Assembly: GCA_013397695.1 (NCBI GenBank) | Contig: VYZI01000086.1 | Coordinates: 885,482-949,481, forward strand | Length of the DNA: 64,000 nucleotides | Direction of reading: 5' to 3' | Source of the DNA: Centropus unirufus | Taxonomy: Eukaryota > Chordata > Aves > Cuculiformes > Centropidae | In this document: positions 10,759-23,753 of the stretch, piece after piece | Layout of the letters: each line of letters opens with the position of its first letter | How positions within the stretch are numbered: position 1 is the first letter of the stretch | The notes under the pieces: generated by a model | Told to the model about the DNA's origin: nothing | Databases searched by the model: none | The model's input: the letters and a program-made list of their open reading frames with translations, nothing else | Position numbers and translations under genes: made by a program

Positions 10759-12026
10759 TTCAGAAGTTAAAGGCAGAATAAGTGCTGCTCTGGAAAACTT
10801 CAACTTGTCAGAAGTGACATAGTGTTGGTACACAGGATGCCTCTTTCATCCCATTGCCTGGCTTTTCCATGACTCTCCTCCTGCTCCCAGCCCCATCTAT
10901 TTCCATATTACATGCTTGTTACCAGGGACCGGAAGAGTATGGGAAGAAATTCACTCTAGTATGGATTTATTTCAAGGCACATTTCTCTTATTCCCATTTT
11001 GTCTTCATCATCTATTAAATATCACAAGAGAAAATCAGGTAGCTTGACATTTTTATTGTGTTTTCCACATGACGGGGTGTGTTCACCTGCATGGGATTCC
11101 CGTACTTAACTCATCCAGCTAATTTATGTGGCAAGTATCAACTCCGTTGTGCTGGCTTGGGTTTGAGTTTGAATTAGCTACCTCAGTGTGAGAGCCAACC
11201 TCGTTTCAAAAGGAAGACAGGATTTTTCCTCATATGAAGGAGTTTATCTTTCTGCACAGATGTAATATAAGGGAATATACACATCTTTCTGCTGTTTCAT
11301 TTTCCTCATTTCAATCGTACACTCAGAAATCAGGTGGTGGATAGAAATGAGAGATCCTGGCAAATCTGGTCACTTCCATTCCTGTATCTACCAAAATCAT
11401 TAAGGATGCAGTGAGGCTTTTAAAATAAAATGTTTAGATTCTACACATAGGAATATGCTTGATATTTTAAAACAAAATCCACCTATTTCAGTCTGCATCT
11501 CATGCAAGATTGCACACAAATCAATTGATTTTCTGTTTTATGAAACACAGGCACTTTTAAAAAATTCTTGCACTGAGCTTAAGGCTACGCTTCTCTGTGA
11601 CTGCCTAACCTGGATCTGTTAAAACTCCTTCACAACTCAGAATGCAACGGCATTAGCAGTCTTGATTGCACCGAGTTGTTGTTGGAAATGCTCGTGCTGA
11701 GCCTGACTTCAGATACAACAAAAGCAACCAGAATGTAGCTCTTCCTATTGATTATTTAGCCTGAATACAAATTAATAAGGGTCTAATCCTCCATCTTTAT
11801 GTTCGAAAAAAGAAAATTAAAAAGTACTTATTTGGAGGAGCCAGAAAGCAAGTTGTGGTGGTCGAAGCAGAAAGAGCACTTTTGCCCCCTGGACTATTGG
11901 TTCGATACTGAATAAAATCATTGACAGTTTTCCCAGAGAAGGTTTGAAGAAGCCCATCAAAATGTCTGCACGCAGGCTGGCCCCGCCGCACAGGAGCAGC
12001 AGAATGCACTGCCACGAGGGAGATCT
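10759..12026. other. Gene-free sequence leading to a promoter-like element
   Basis: AT-rich and without recognised repeats. The right end (11817-11957, minus strand) holds a 46-codon open frame beginning MGFFKPSLGKL, the first ATG downstream of the TATA box described next. It is rich in hydrophobic residues, but no family was recognised. Confidence 0.35.
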
Positions 12027-12033
12027 GCCTAGG

Positions 12034-12063
12034 TATTTATACCATGCTTGTTGCCACGGTAAC
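12034..12063 (-). promoter_or_regulatory. TATA box plus RFX X-box
   Basis: On the minus strand TATAAATA lies at 12041-12034. Just upstream, at 12050-12063, is GTTGCCACGGTAAC, which fits the X-box consensus GTNRCC-N(0-3)-RGYAAC at every position. X-boxes bind RFX factors and are characteristic of ciliary gene promoters. The spacing of nine bases between the two elements, with a small GC-rich patch (cggcggggcc) downstream, looks like a compact core promoter firing towards lower coordinates. The predicted start would be near 12005. The X-box is near-symmetrical and gives no direction by itself. Confidence 0.4.
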
Positions 12064-15000
12064 AGAAAACCTTATGAAATGTAGACATTGCATACAGAAG
12101 TGTTGCTGCTTTCCTGCCTCTCTCACACTCGTTCTTTCCTTCCCCCTCAACACTGGGGCTTTTATGCATACTTTTATAGTGAGGAGGCACAGTGTCAAAG
12201 GTATCACTTGTACTAATTCCCAAAACTTCGGTATTCCTGGGCCAGGCTGGTCCAGTGCCCGCTTCGCTGCACCCATCAGCACTGGGTCCTCCAGCCATGC
12301 ACCCATCATGGGTGCTCGTGACCCCCTCAAGTGTGCCTCAAGATTCCAGTGGATGGTAGGCAATCCCTCAGTGATATCTGAAGGGCAGAGCTGCGGAGAA
12401 AGATCTCCAAGATTCTACTCATTGAGTGTCTCTTGCCTTCCCTGGGATGTGGGACGTGATGGCCATGGGGCAGGATGCGCTGACCTCATACTTTGGTGAT
12501 GGGCTACGTGCCAGATCTGTGGAGCAGTCGTGAAGGAGCGAGCACAGGAGTCAAATCCTCACTGCTATATGATGAGGAAACACTGATGTAACACCACTCC
12601 CTGGGCCTTAAAATGGTTTAAAGCGTGGATGTGCCCACCTCCACACAGCTGAGCATGGTTTTCAAACTCTGGAACAGCACGCACCATGGATCTCCACTCC
12701 TTTAGAGAAAACATCTTCTGCTTAAGCATTCCAAAATCATTCAAGATGGGAACTCTTCTTTCTGTGGTTAGATCTGGCACAGATCACGTGAATATTAGAT
12801 AGGTATTAATCATGGGTTTATGCCTCCATACCTCACTGGCGTGTTGTGGGACTTTTTTTCCTTATCATCACCCTGGGATGATATCCCAGGGAGCTCACCC
12901 TGGCTCACCAGTATCTGGGAGCTCACCCAGTGAAGTTGATATCAATAGAAGTATCCTAACTGACTGTAAAAATAAGTTTGTCTATTTCTGTTTCTGCCTA
13001 AAAACGAGATCCACCCAAAGAGCTGTGTAATTGCTAAGCTTTGGTGCTCCTAACCCAATATCCTAACCCATATTTTCCATATGACTTGCAAAGCTGGGTT
13101 TAACATGATGCTTCACGTTAATACGCTAATTTTCTACAGAAAACAGGTCTTCAGAAGGAAACATTTAGAAATGGTCTGCTTCATTTTATGGTGATCCGTT
13201 GTACCACCCAAGAAAAATGCAAGACCAGGTTTTGGGAGTTTTAGAGCAGTTAGACTCAGGAATGTTGTGGAAGAAAAGTGCATGCTACCTGTTGCTTCCC
13301 ATGGACATCTTCTCAATGCTATAAAATATTGCTGAGGTAGGTTTCATATACGCCACTCTCCTTGACCAGATGGAGAGTTTAGGAATGGCAGGAAAATTAA
13401 GAATACGTGAGATTCTGGAACGGTGAACTGGGATGCCTAAAGCCAATGGAAAGGTGCATTGCAATTACAGTATATTGTTGTTTTTCTGAATCTGTTAGTC
13501 TATCCTTATAAAAATGGTCGTACTGTTAACATAGCACTTCTTCTGCTGTAGCTACGCACTTAAGTAGGAATGATACAGCACCAGAAATTTCTGCCTAGAG
13601 ATCAGGTATTTTGTACACTGTTTGATTTCTAATTGCTTGAATAATACCGCACAATGGAATAATTTCTTACTCAGTGAGAGGTGTTTCTCACTGCTTGAGA
13701 TATAATAACCTCTTGGGAAGTCACGGAGCTGCAAACTATAATGATCTATATAGAGCGTTTTTGCTCAGTCTGTATTCTTAAAATGCTCAGCATTCAGAAA
13801 AAAAATGAATCAGGAGAAACTGGTAAAGTAAGTTGCAGAAACTGAATGAGATGGCTTTTCAGAATTATATATAGAACCCTTTTCAGACACCCACACTCCC
13901 TATATTAAAAACAGTGATTCAGAAAATCAGCCAGCAGATTCCTGAACCAAAGTATTGTGTCTGATTTCTGCAGTCAGTGTTTAAAAAGACGCATTATTTA
14001 CAAGAATGGAATAAGCATTACAAGACACTTTTTCAATAAAGCCATTTTGTGGCACAGTCTCTTACTTGGATAAGAGCTCTTTTGATGTTGCTATTTTTAG
14101 TATACCAGGTTTTTTTGTTATGGGCATCCATGCATTTATAAAAATGAATTTTCTTCTCAGAAATATACATAAAATAATTCACCCGTAAATGTACACAGTA
14201 GTATTTAAAAAAAACAAACCCCAGAGTGAGCCCGAAAAGAGCCTCAAAAGTCACATATCCAGTGTGCCTACGGCAAAGAACCTGGAGTTAGGAAGGTATT
14301 GTGGTTAAGCTCACCAGCAAGTCAAGCATTTCCCATCCAAATCCAGAAAAAGCTTTTCCTTTTTAGAAGAAACGCACCTCGCTCACTGAGCAGGACGGAA
14401 GGGGCTGACTGCAGCCCAGGCGCTGTGTGTCACTCTCCCAGCCCTCTTCACAAGTGAGGAGCTGCTGGAAACATTTCAGTTTGGCTGTCAAACCACAGCA
14501 GGCAAATGTCAAACAACTTGCAGAGACAATGCTGGGTCTTTTTCACATCAGCTGAGTTGAGTTAAGGGGGAGGAGTCTCTGCTATGATACCATCTGCTCC
14601 CCTGGCATAGGACCTCCCAAGGCTGGGGAGGTGCCTCAAAACCTCTTTGCCAAGGTCCCAGCTGGCATTAGAACCCTGTACAGGATGGCAGCCCCATCCT
14701 CCAGCAGGGTTCAGGGAGCGGTTTGGAATAGGAGCTGTAAAATTATTTAGAAGACTGCAGATTTCCCATAGGAAGGCTTTCTTTCTTCTTACCAAGCAGT
14801 GAGACAGGCCAGGGTAAGAAGTCTCCTGCTGCAATGCACAGCAAACCCTCATGGGCAGGAGCCCCATCAGGGGGGACTCGCCGACCGAGTCCTGAGCGCC
14901 AGGAGTTGGACTGCAGCTGCTCTTTGCAGAAGAGGCCAAGAGGATTTTGTGTCCTTTCCTTCTTCCTCATTTACAGCAGGGTGAGCGGCTGCTGATCCAG

Positions 15001-16198
15001 TACAAGCAATGGAGGTGGGGGCAGTGCACATTATCCAGGCATTCCAGTAGACTGGAAGCTAAGGCAGCCCCAGTGCGAGCTAATACGTTTCAAAAGTTCA
15101 TGTGTCCTCAAACAGTTTTATTTTGGTGTGTATTTATAAGCCACGATCTATTTTTTTATTAAGTTTTTGGTGTTATTGCCCCACCTACCTAGGAGCATGA
15201 GCCCAGGTTGCAAAGCTCGGCGCAGATCAATACCTCAGTACCAACAGTGGCCGCTCCACTTGCCCAGAATGAGAAACCACTAGGAAAATGCTTTCAGCCC
15301 TGACAGGGGTTGCCCAGACTGAGGCAAGATTTCCCCAGAGGGAGGGCCCCTTGCTCCAACCCTGTTGAAGAGCCATGAGAGAGAGGAACTACCTACCACA
15401 GAAACCCTCCTGCCCCACCAGAGGAAAACAGCGTATGAACTTTTTGAATACCCTTGCACAGCTGAGTATTTCATGTTGGCACTGAATTATATTCTAGACT
15501 CGGTAAGTACAAGGCAACGCTGGTGGTGGCTGCAGGTATTGTTTCGGCACGTAAGTAGACTGCAAGCTGGGTAACAATTCAAAAAAAGGTTTACCCAAAG
15601 GGCTTCTTAGGGCTGCTTAGTTGGCCTGAGGAACAGTAGCTATTTATTATTATTCTTGGCTCCTCTGCTCCAACAGCAGGGGAGGAACTTTCTAAAATAC
15701 TCATCAATGTTTTATCCACTGCTTTGTATGATCTTTCTCTGGACAGAATAAATGGTGGGAAGGGCTTTTCTGGCTGAAAACTGAGAGTAAATTTAGTATT
15801 TCAGAAAAACAACAAACCTTTTTTTCCCTTCTACTGCTAGCAAGGAAGAGAGGCCTGCCACATAGGATATGACATAACTAGAAGGTAGCATCATAGAGCA
15901 TGCAAGTGAGGTCAGGAGTTCACAATGACTTTGTTTGCTGTTCCAGACCAACCAGAAATAAGTGCTGTGCCATCTTCTGACTTAATGTGTAGATCAGGCT
16001 TTGCTGGGCACCAGTGTAAACGGAGAAACTGTGGCGCAAGGGCAGTTCCTGCCGGAGTTCCTGTAGACATTAAGGAAAGGCAGAACTAATACAGAAGGAA
16101 TTTAAAGCAGTCATTTACATTACTTGTGTATTATTTCTCCAGAACTTTTCAAGATGAAGCTGGTTCTTGCAGAAGGGATTTTCTTGGAAGCCTTCATT
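12064..16198. other. Gene-free sequence
   Basis: No coding exon could be defended. Open frames such as 12044-12499 (151 codons, +) and 14562-14939 (125 codons, minus) have no recognisable motif and lie in locally GC-richer sequence where stops are rarer. No interspersed repeat was recognised. Confidence 0.5.
12872..12928. repeat. Palindrome with adjacent direct repeat
   Basis: CCTGGGAT-GAT-ATCCCAGG at 12872-12890 is a perfect inverted repeat with a 3-base centre. It overlaps the first of two exact copies of GGGAGCTCACCC (12889-12900 and 12917-12928). Confidence 0.85.
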
Positions 16199-16275
16199 TC
16201 ATAGAATCATGAAGGTTGGAGAAGATGTCTAAGATCACCAAGTTCAACCACCAGCCCAACACCACCGTGCCTACA
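16199..16275 (-). mobile_element. CR1 LINE fragment, minus strand
   Basis: The + strand text 'tcatagaatcatgaaggttg' followed by 'aagatcaccaagttcaacca' and 'cccaacaccaccgtgcc' is the reverse complement of an avian CR1 3' end. Only about 75 bp is retained. Confidence 0.85.
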
Positions 16276-19200
16276 TTTCCCTGCAGAAAATGCCCCAGCC
16301 ATGCATTTGTTAGACTAACATTAGCAGGACAAGGTTCCCCCTTCTAGCCTGCCTCAGTCCTGTGCTGGAGCAACCCGCTTTTGTAAGCACTAGACCCAGG
16401 CAGTCCTGGACTTCTTTGCAGGAGTTTCCAGCAAATGGAACAGCAACCCATCAACTGGGCCCAGTGTAACTCAGCTAGGATCCGAGATGTTTAACCATGT
16501 ATGAACAACCCAGGAGGCACTGGGCTAAGTCCACACTGGTGAGAAAGAGAGGAGATGGCAAATTTTATTCTATTGTTGTCACTTGGGGAATGAAAGCTCT
16601 TGGAGGTGGAACCAGGAAAAAATGAGGCATCAGTCCCCAGAGAAAGCTTTATTCCAGGAGAAGGAAATACCCCTCATGAAGCTTTCACTTGCTCACTCTG
16701 AGATCGTGTCAGCCTGCCACGAGCCTGCAATGCTTTTGGCTAAAACTCTGCCTAACCTCGAGCTCGACAAGCAACCAGACGCATGAGGTCCTGGCAAGTG
16801 ACAACTGCCTCGTTCATCCTGTACGGAGTGCGTCGGAGCTATCCCACCTGTGAGCCGATTGCTGGGAAGGGCTGCATTTAAAACCGGGCCCTGCTTGTAT
16901 GAGCTGGCCAGTGTGGGGCATTGTGTGGGGTTGTGTAATCGGAATGAAAGACCTCATTGTGATGGGTGCTGCTTATGGCATAGAAAATTGCTGTGAGATT
17001 TCCCGGCCGAAGTCTCCAGTTAACACTATCCCAACACCATGCGGTTTGTGCATGGCTTGTGCCATGTTCCCTTAAGGAGCCAGCAGAAGACAATCCAAAT
17101 GAGAGGTGAGCGTGCTGGAAAGGAGAAAAGGAGAGAAAACCAGGGTATGCATGGCAAAAGCAGAGGTGTGCTGGAAGCCCTGTAATCTATTACTGTAGGC
17201 ATTTTGAAAGCTGGGTTACACCCACTGTGCACAGCATTTTTCTTCTATTACACGTTCTTACCCAGCAATTTTGTATTTAATGGTATGTGCATGAGGAATA
17301 TTAATGCATACATAAATTCGGAAAAAACCTCAGAGTTGATAAAGCCTGATGTAAACAGTCTGGAACGTTAAAGAAGAAACCAGGAGAAGAAACGTGAAAG
17401 ATCAGGACCTGAGCTGGACTGAAAACGGTTTAAACCTATGTCTGGACTACCAAAATACCTACAGCTACGTTAGATCACATTTCAGATATTTGGAAGCAAT
17501 ACAAAAGTTTCCTCTGTTAGTAAATTATTCCCTTAACTGTCCATTACAGAGTTTCTTTCATTTCCTCTCCCAAACATCTGGCAGTAGATGCTGCAGAAGC
17601 CCACAGTCAGCAAGATATGCAAGCGGGAGCCTAACTTTAGTTCATGAGTCATCTCTGTGGCTGCAGTGGGACAGTTCAGGTGGTTAAAGTTAGGCATGTA
17701 CTTCAGTACTTAGCTGAAGCGAAATGAATCTGTGCCAGCAAGAGTTTACTGCCGAGGTGGAGAACGGGTCAGCTGCCCAATGTCACGTCCTTAACCATTT
17801 ATAAAACGGAGTCATTTAAAACATAATTAAAAGACACATCTCTGTGTGAGAGCAGCCGTTCCTAAAAACTTTAAAAAAGCAGGCCACTGTCAGCCTTTTC
17901 GTGATTCTTGCGGCCCTCCCCCCCGTTACTTGCAAGGGGTTAATTGAAAACAGTTTAAGGAGGATCAGCAGAGCAGGGACTGATGGGTCACCCTTGCCTT
18001 CCAGGCCAGTCTGTGGGTCATGGATAGACAACCAGAAGCGGGATACCTGCTTTGTTCAGCTACTGCTCTGTAAGGGTGTTTCAGGGCAAGAGTGTCAGCT
18101 CATGGGGTCATCATTTATAAGCAGGCATTTCCACTGCGGAGGCACGAAGACAGTGTGCTTCCTCTCTGCCACCCAAACACTCATAGACCTTAAAAATATT
18201 TATTTTATTAAGATCCATTTGGAGCCATTCCATGCAGGCCATGGTGAGTGTGTTCTTTGAAGCCCCGATTACCACCATGCCTGTAATTAATTCTGCTCGG
18301 GCTGTGGTCCTCTCTCCACAGCACCCGGAGTGTTTGCTTTCCCTCTGGCTCTGGTGCTACAAACCCAACCACAGGCAGCCAACCAGCTGGCAGGGTCAGC
18401 GGGCTTTGGGCTTTGCAGTGGGCACATCTGAGCAGCACTCACTCGGAATTGGTACTGTATTACGGTGCCTACACAGGAGCTGCACGATGCTTCCGAATAA
18501 CCCTTTTAACAGAACCAGGTCATTATTTGTGACTGAAAGAATGGCTTCAAAACTCTTTTAAAGAGTGCCAGTAGTGCCTTTTTTTTTCTGAATATATGTA
18601 TTAAAAAAAAAATTTAACTTTTTCCAATACAGAGCAACTTTCGCTAAGCCCTGATATCTATGTAGTGTTTCTCCTTCCACACTTTTCCCCGATCTGTCAA
18701 AGTCATAAGACTGAAAATTATAAAGCCAGCAGCTTTGCTAGAAAATGTCAGGCAGTCACACATTTTTCAGAAGAACAACAGAGTCTATTTTATGCTGGGC
18801 AGCATTGTTTAAAATTGAGTTTTGAAAGGCCCCAATTTTTCATTTCCAAGTCGAGGCTAATGGAGAAATTTCACTTCCAAAGGTAAGATATGGAGCAACT
18901 GAAAACAGGGATTTAGAAAAGAATTGCCATCTCAGCAATCATTTTGAATATTAGTGTCTTTTGACATTTTAACACTGGTGGCAGTGATTCACCTAGAAGA
19001 GAGACTTAACTAGGATTTGTTTATATATCTTTCCAATACTGGGTGTCAATCATCAGTCTTTCATGTCTCTCTTTTTTCCTCCACAGGGTCTCTATAAGCT
19101 CCTGGGGTTTCTGTCATCTGCTGAATCATAATGTGGTATGGACTTTATTATCCACTCCTCATTCAGTATTAAGCAACCTTTTCCTTCCTTTATTACTTTT

Positions 19201-22200
19201 ATTCTGTGCCTACTGAGCGTGGCCTGAATTGGAGACATGGGCCTGGTGTGGAGGAACCGAGCGAATGTCACCCGATGGTGTCTCCATTTCTACGGAGCTT
19301 GAAACTCTGCACCACTCTGAAGCTGAGATCATGCAGGTGAAAGGCAGAGCGTAGCACAGTTGGTTGAGAAAATTACTGTGAAGATAACTAACAGCATCAG
19401 TGGAAGAAACAGAGGGAAGTTCTGAGTTGTCATCTTCAAGAGAAGCTGGCTCCAGGGACTTTTTTTTGTGCACTGCATGGAAAAGTTGCTTTGGCCAGAT
19501 CCTAAGGAGTGGACACAAGGGAGCATTGTCAGACACTAACACTCTCCTGCTGCTAAGCAAATATCATGACCTTTATTTGAATACACATGCAGAATAAATA
19601 CTTGGCAAACAAGAAACAAAAACTACTAACAATTTCCTTGAAATTAAGAACATCCAAGTATTTCCTCATTGCAAGAAAATTTCACTGCGATGCCTCTGTC
19701 CTAGCCGAAGAGCCTTTTCTAGTTCGGCCACACAGCGCATTACCCACCGTCCTTTCAAATCGCTGCTGCCAAAAGCCAGGTGACAGCCTGCCATCCTGGG
19801 CTGGGAAGGTGCCTGACTTCATTTCAAGGCAGGCAGAGGGAGGACAATTTGCACCGTGGGAGAGGAGCAGCATTAAAATGGCAAATGGGAATGACCCACT
19901 GTGGCAGAGGAGCAGAGCAGAGTAGCCAAAAAGCAAGACCATTCTCTCCACGGGATCATCACCGGCACCATTTAAACACACATATATTCCTTGCAGGCGT
20001 GTTCCCTGCTTTTTTTGGCTAGAGGGAATAAGTTAGCAGGGAATACAGATGGTTCAGGCAAAGGACCTGCCCCAAATTACAGCTTGTACAGCTGCCCATA
20101 GAGCAAGACTACGCCGCCCAAACAAGACTACGGAGGAGAGGATGGTTAGTCCAGTAGAAGAAACTCTTCTTTCTCCTCCCTGTCCCCCAGCACCTCTTTT
20201 CCCATATCTTTCCCCCGACTCCCCTGTCCTGTTTCCATTCCTCATAGTAACTCCAAAGAATTTCTTGTAGTTTGTCATCAATCTTGTCACTCTTTCCCGT
20301 GCCACCGAGTGGAGAGCCCAGCCTGAGTCTCAATGCTGAGCATCTTGCAGCATAGTCTGGAATTAGCCTTTTACATCCCCGATTTCCCCTCTTGTCCCAG
20401 CTCTGTCCCCGCTCAGGTGCTTCGGAGTGAATGTGTCCATAGCATGGCCACACACACTGCTGCTGGGGGCTGCCAATGAGCTCTTCTTCTAGCAGCCATT
20501 TAGTTCTTGTCCAACGGGTACACACACTCCAGGAAACTGCTTATTTAAAATAGTTTACATTAGCCAAAAGCGATTGTTTAATAGTAGCCTAAATTTCCTC
20601 ACCTGAAATGCACACCCGGATTTAGACACCTACCCATGTGCCACGGAGAATTGTAGCAATCTGCTGGATTATTGGTCTCTAGAGACGCAGTTTATCACTC
20701 CAAGCACTAGAAAACACTGCTACCATGCAAAGACCCACATCCAGGCCAATTATTATCTAGTGCAAAATATTCTCAAGATCACTTCCGCTTAGAGAAGAGG
20801 TCAGAAAAAAAACAAACCACAAACCCCCAAACCCTCTCGAACATTTGATTTTTTCAATTCCTCTGTGCTGAAGTGTTTGCTGTAGCTGTCATATTAGCGT
20901 GCCTCCTAAGTCTGTCTGGAATGGGAAAGGAATATAAAGAAATTATTTCATACAGTGTAGTTCCGTTTCTGACAGAGAGGAAGTGAAACCGTGCAGTGAC
21001 ACTGTTTAACCCTTGAAGGATCAAATATTAGCAGCCTACCTTAAATGACAGCATTGTTTTAGTGTCTTCTCACCCCAAGCAGAAGTAGAGGAGAGGGGAT
21101 ACACATTCAAGGAGCAAGCGCCTGTCAGAGTGCGTGCCTACCTCCTCTCAAGAATGTTACAGGAGTGCCTGTTTTTTTATAAAATGAGGTAAATGTCATT
21201 ATGCCGTGCCCCCTCATTTAAACTAAACAGCAGAGGAAGTCCGCATTTAAGGAGGGAGAAGAAATTGTTCTTAAACATGTATTTTACACTTACATAAGCG
21301 CCTCAGATGTATTAAGAGTAAATGTAATTTGAATAGGCTGCATTCTATTTCCTAAAATAATGCAAGGGAAGTTTAGCAGTCTGTAATGAAGTGTGACTGC
21401 TTAAAAAAACTCTCTGAAGAGTGTTTATTGCCATTAATATGCTAAGTAGCCCATCACCGGCAGCTTCAGAACGAGTGAGTTGAAATCAGCAGCCAAAGCC
21501 ATTGTTGAAAGAAAGAAAATGTGCAGACATCAAGGTCAAGCACAGTAGGTACCGAAGCTGTGCAAAAGTCTGGCCCGTGCCCTCAATTGACAAAACAACC
21601 CCAGTGCAGATACTGCTATAGCGACAAACCTTCTTTTCTCACTTTTACAGCAGAAAGAGCACCCGTTGGAGGAAACGAGTGCTGCCAGTACAAGGGCTAC
21701 GTTGCTAGTGTAGCATGACCCTGTCTGCTCGAGGAGCTGCTTCTGGCAGCAAATACTAAATGTAGGTGTGTTGGTAATTTCTTGGAGCTGGCAAAACACC
21801 AGAACTGAGGCCTAGGCTTCTGCGGTGAACAATACAGTGCTATTTCTGAACAATTATCCCTCTGAGTGTTGACACAGCTCTAAATGCAGATTGATGTTCC
21901 GAGCAAAAATCAAGTGGCATCTATCTTTTGCGTTAAAGGGAGCCAAATAACACTTTTCTAAACAGGGAATAGATGGTAAGGTGCTAATGGCAAAACAAAT
22001 CAAAGCAAACGTCATTACAGGTGTCAAGGCTGAGCTGTAAAGAAGCAGCTGTGTGGACAGCATCACACTGCACAGCAATATCTGCGTCAGTCCAGAACAA
22101 AGCTGAATTTGTGGCAATTTTCCTCTTTCAAAAGCTTTCTGGTTTTTGTCCCTTGGAGAATGGAATGCAGTGCCTTCTTTCATCACTACCTTTCCCCCTG

Positions 22201-23707
22201 AGTCTGATGCAATTTTAGCGATTGCCTTGTGATACGAATGTGTTTGTGATGCTGTAAACACGGAAAAATATGTTGCTCACATTTCCTCATCCTTCAGGTC
22301 CTGGGAGAGGCATGGTGGGATCCCTTTGGCCAAGAATGTGCTCCAGCAAGCCACTCTCTGCATTGTCCACTGGAAAGAAGCAGGCCCTCTGTATTAAAAG
22401 AGCTGCCTGTAGAGAATTTACACCCTTGAAAATTTCAGTGCAGTGTGTGTCACCTTCCGATGTATGCACCTACACCATGATGGGATGAGCCATGTCCTAA
22501 ACGGGCTTGTTTCTCTCCAGTTGATTCCAAAGGGAGCTGTGCCAGCTAGACAAGCATAGCTGTCTACGCTGTAGGGCTCTAAAGTTAGAACAGACCAGTC
22601 CTGTCCCAAAATGTCCCACCTCATCCTCTTCAGCAACCCCAGTGTGCCAGCATGCGTGCTTAGCGTGTGCTTTGGATTTCTGTAATTCTAGTTTAACACC
22701 CCTGACTGCATTTGATGAGAACCCAGCTGCAGGATGCCCTGCACGCAGAAGCCTCAGCTCCTCAGGTCTAAGCCCTGCAGCTAACGGGACTCACCCAGCC
22801 CTGGGAACACTTCCTTTAAGGCTGCAGGTAAAGCTGGCCTTGAACGAGAAGGCAATTGCTGGAACAGGATGGTAATAAAAGCTCTGCTGCCACCCATCCG
22901 GGAGCCGCTGGTAGCCGATCCCACACTCCCACACAGCCCCATGCACCAGTGGCGTGGGGTACCGCACGGTGTGGTTTAACATTACAGTAAACCCTGCCCA
23001 ACAACTGAAAAGGTAGTCCTGCTTCCCCTCTGCTGTGTCCCGCTCCCTCCTTCCTCTTCCTCACCCACACTGGGCCTCCTCCGGCACTAATGGGAATCAG
23101 TTAAAGCTCCCGCTTCAGCAGAAGAGATTTGCTTTCTGTCATTTTGCTCCCTGGTCTGGCTTCCCCTGGGAAGGGCAGGGAGACACAGATGAGGTCAGAG
23201 GGATGGGCAAGGGCAGGGACTGCCCTGGCTGAACCTCCAGGGCAGGGTTTTCTGTCAAGACAGAACAGCTTTCAGTTGAAGAGCATTTACCCTACCCCAG
23301 GTGATGGACACGAGCATGTCCAGCCACGGTAACTTTATTGCTTACCCTGAGCTTCTGTTTCCCAGCCTCCTAAAACATTAGACTATTTCCTCTGAGGGAG
23401 GCCAGTGCTGTCCTTTAACGGGCAGGATGCGCTCCCACCAAGCACGGGAAACCTTCCCTAAGAAACAGCAGGTAGGGTTCAAACCCATGAGCCTATTACG
23501 TGCTTATCTGCTGCCTTTTCTACTTCAGAGCCTGCATTGTCAGGAGATGGGTGCCAGCAAACCCAGCCTAGGCTGTGGTCTCAAATTCCACCTACCTTCA
23601 AAACGGCAATTAACAGCACCAGCAGGTGAGCCATGGAACAGCAGCGATCACTAGACCTTTCTTCTACCAAAATGGGCTGTGGTTTTCTGAGTGCCCTTAA
23701 TGTTAAT

Positions 23708-23753
23708 TTATGATTAATCCATACTTATGATTAATCCATTACTTGTCAAGTAA
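23708..23753 (+). repeat. Duplicated TAATCC site plus palindrome
   Basis: TTATGATTAATCCATAC at 23708-23724 is repeated directly as TTATGATTAATCCATTAC at 23725-23742. Each copy holds GATTAATCC, the core bound by K50 homeodomain factors (OTX, PITX, CRX families). The second copy runs into TTACTTG-T-CAAGTAA (23739-23753), a perfect 15-base palindrome whose half CAAGTA resembles NK2-type sites. Confidence 0.75.
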
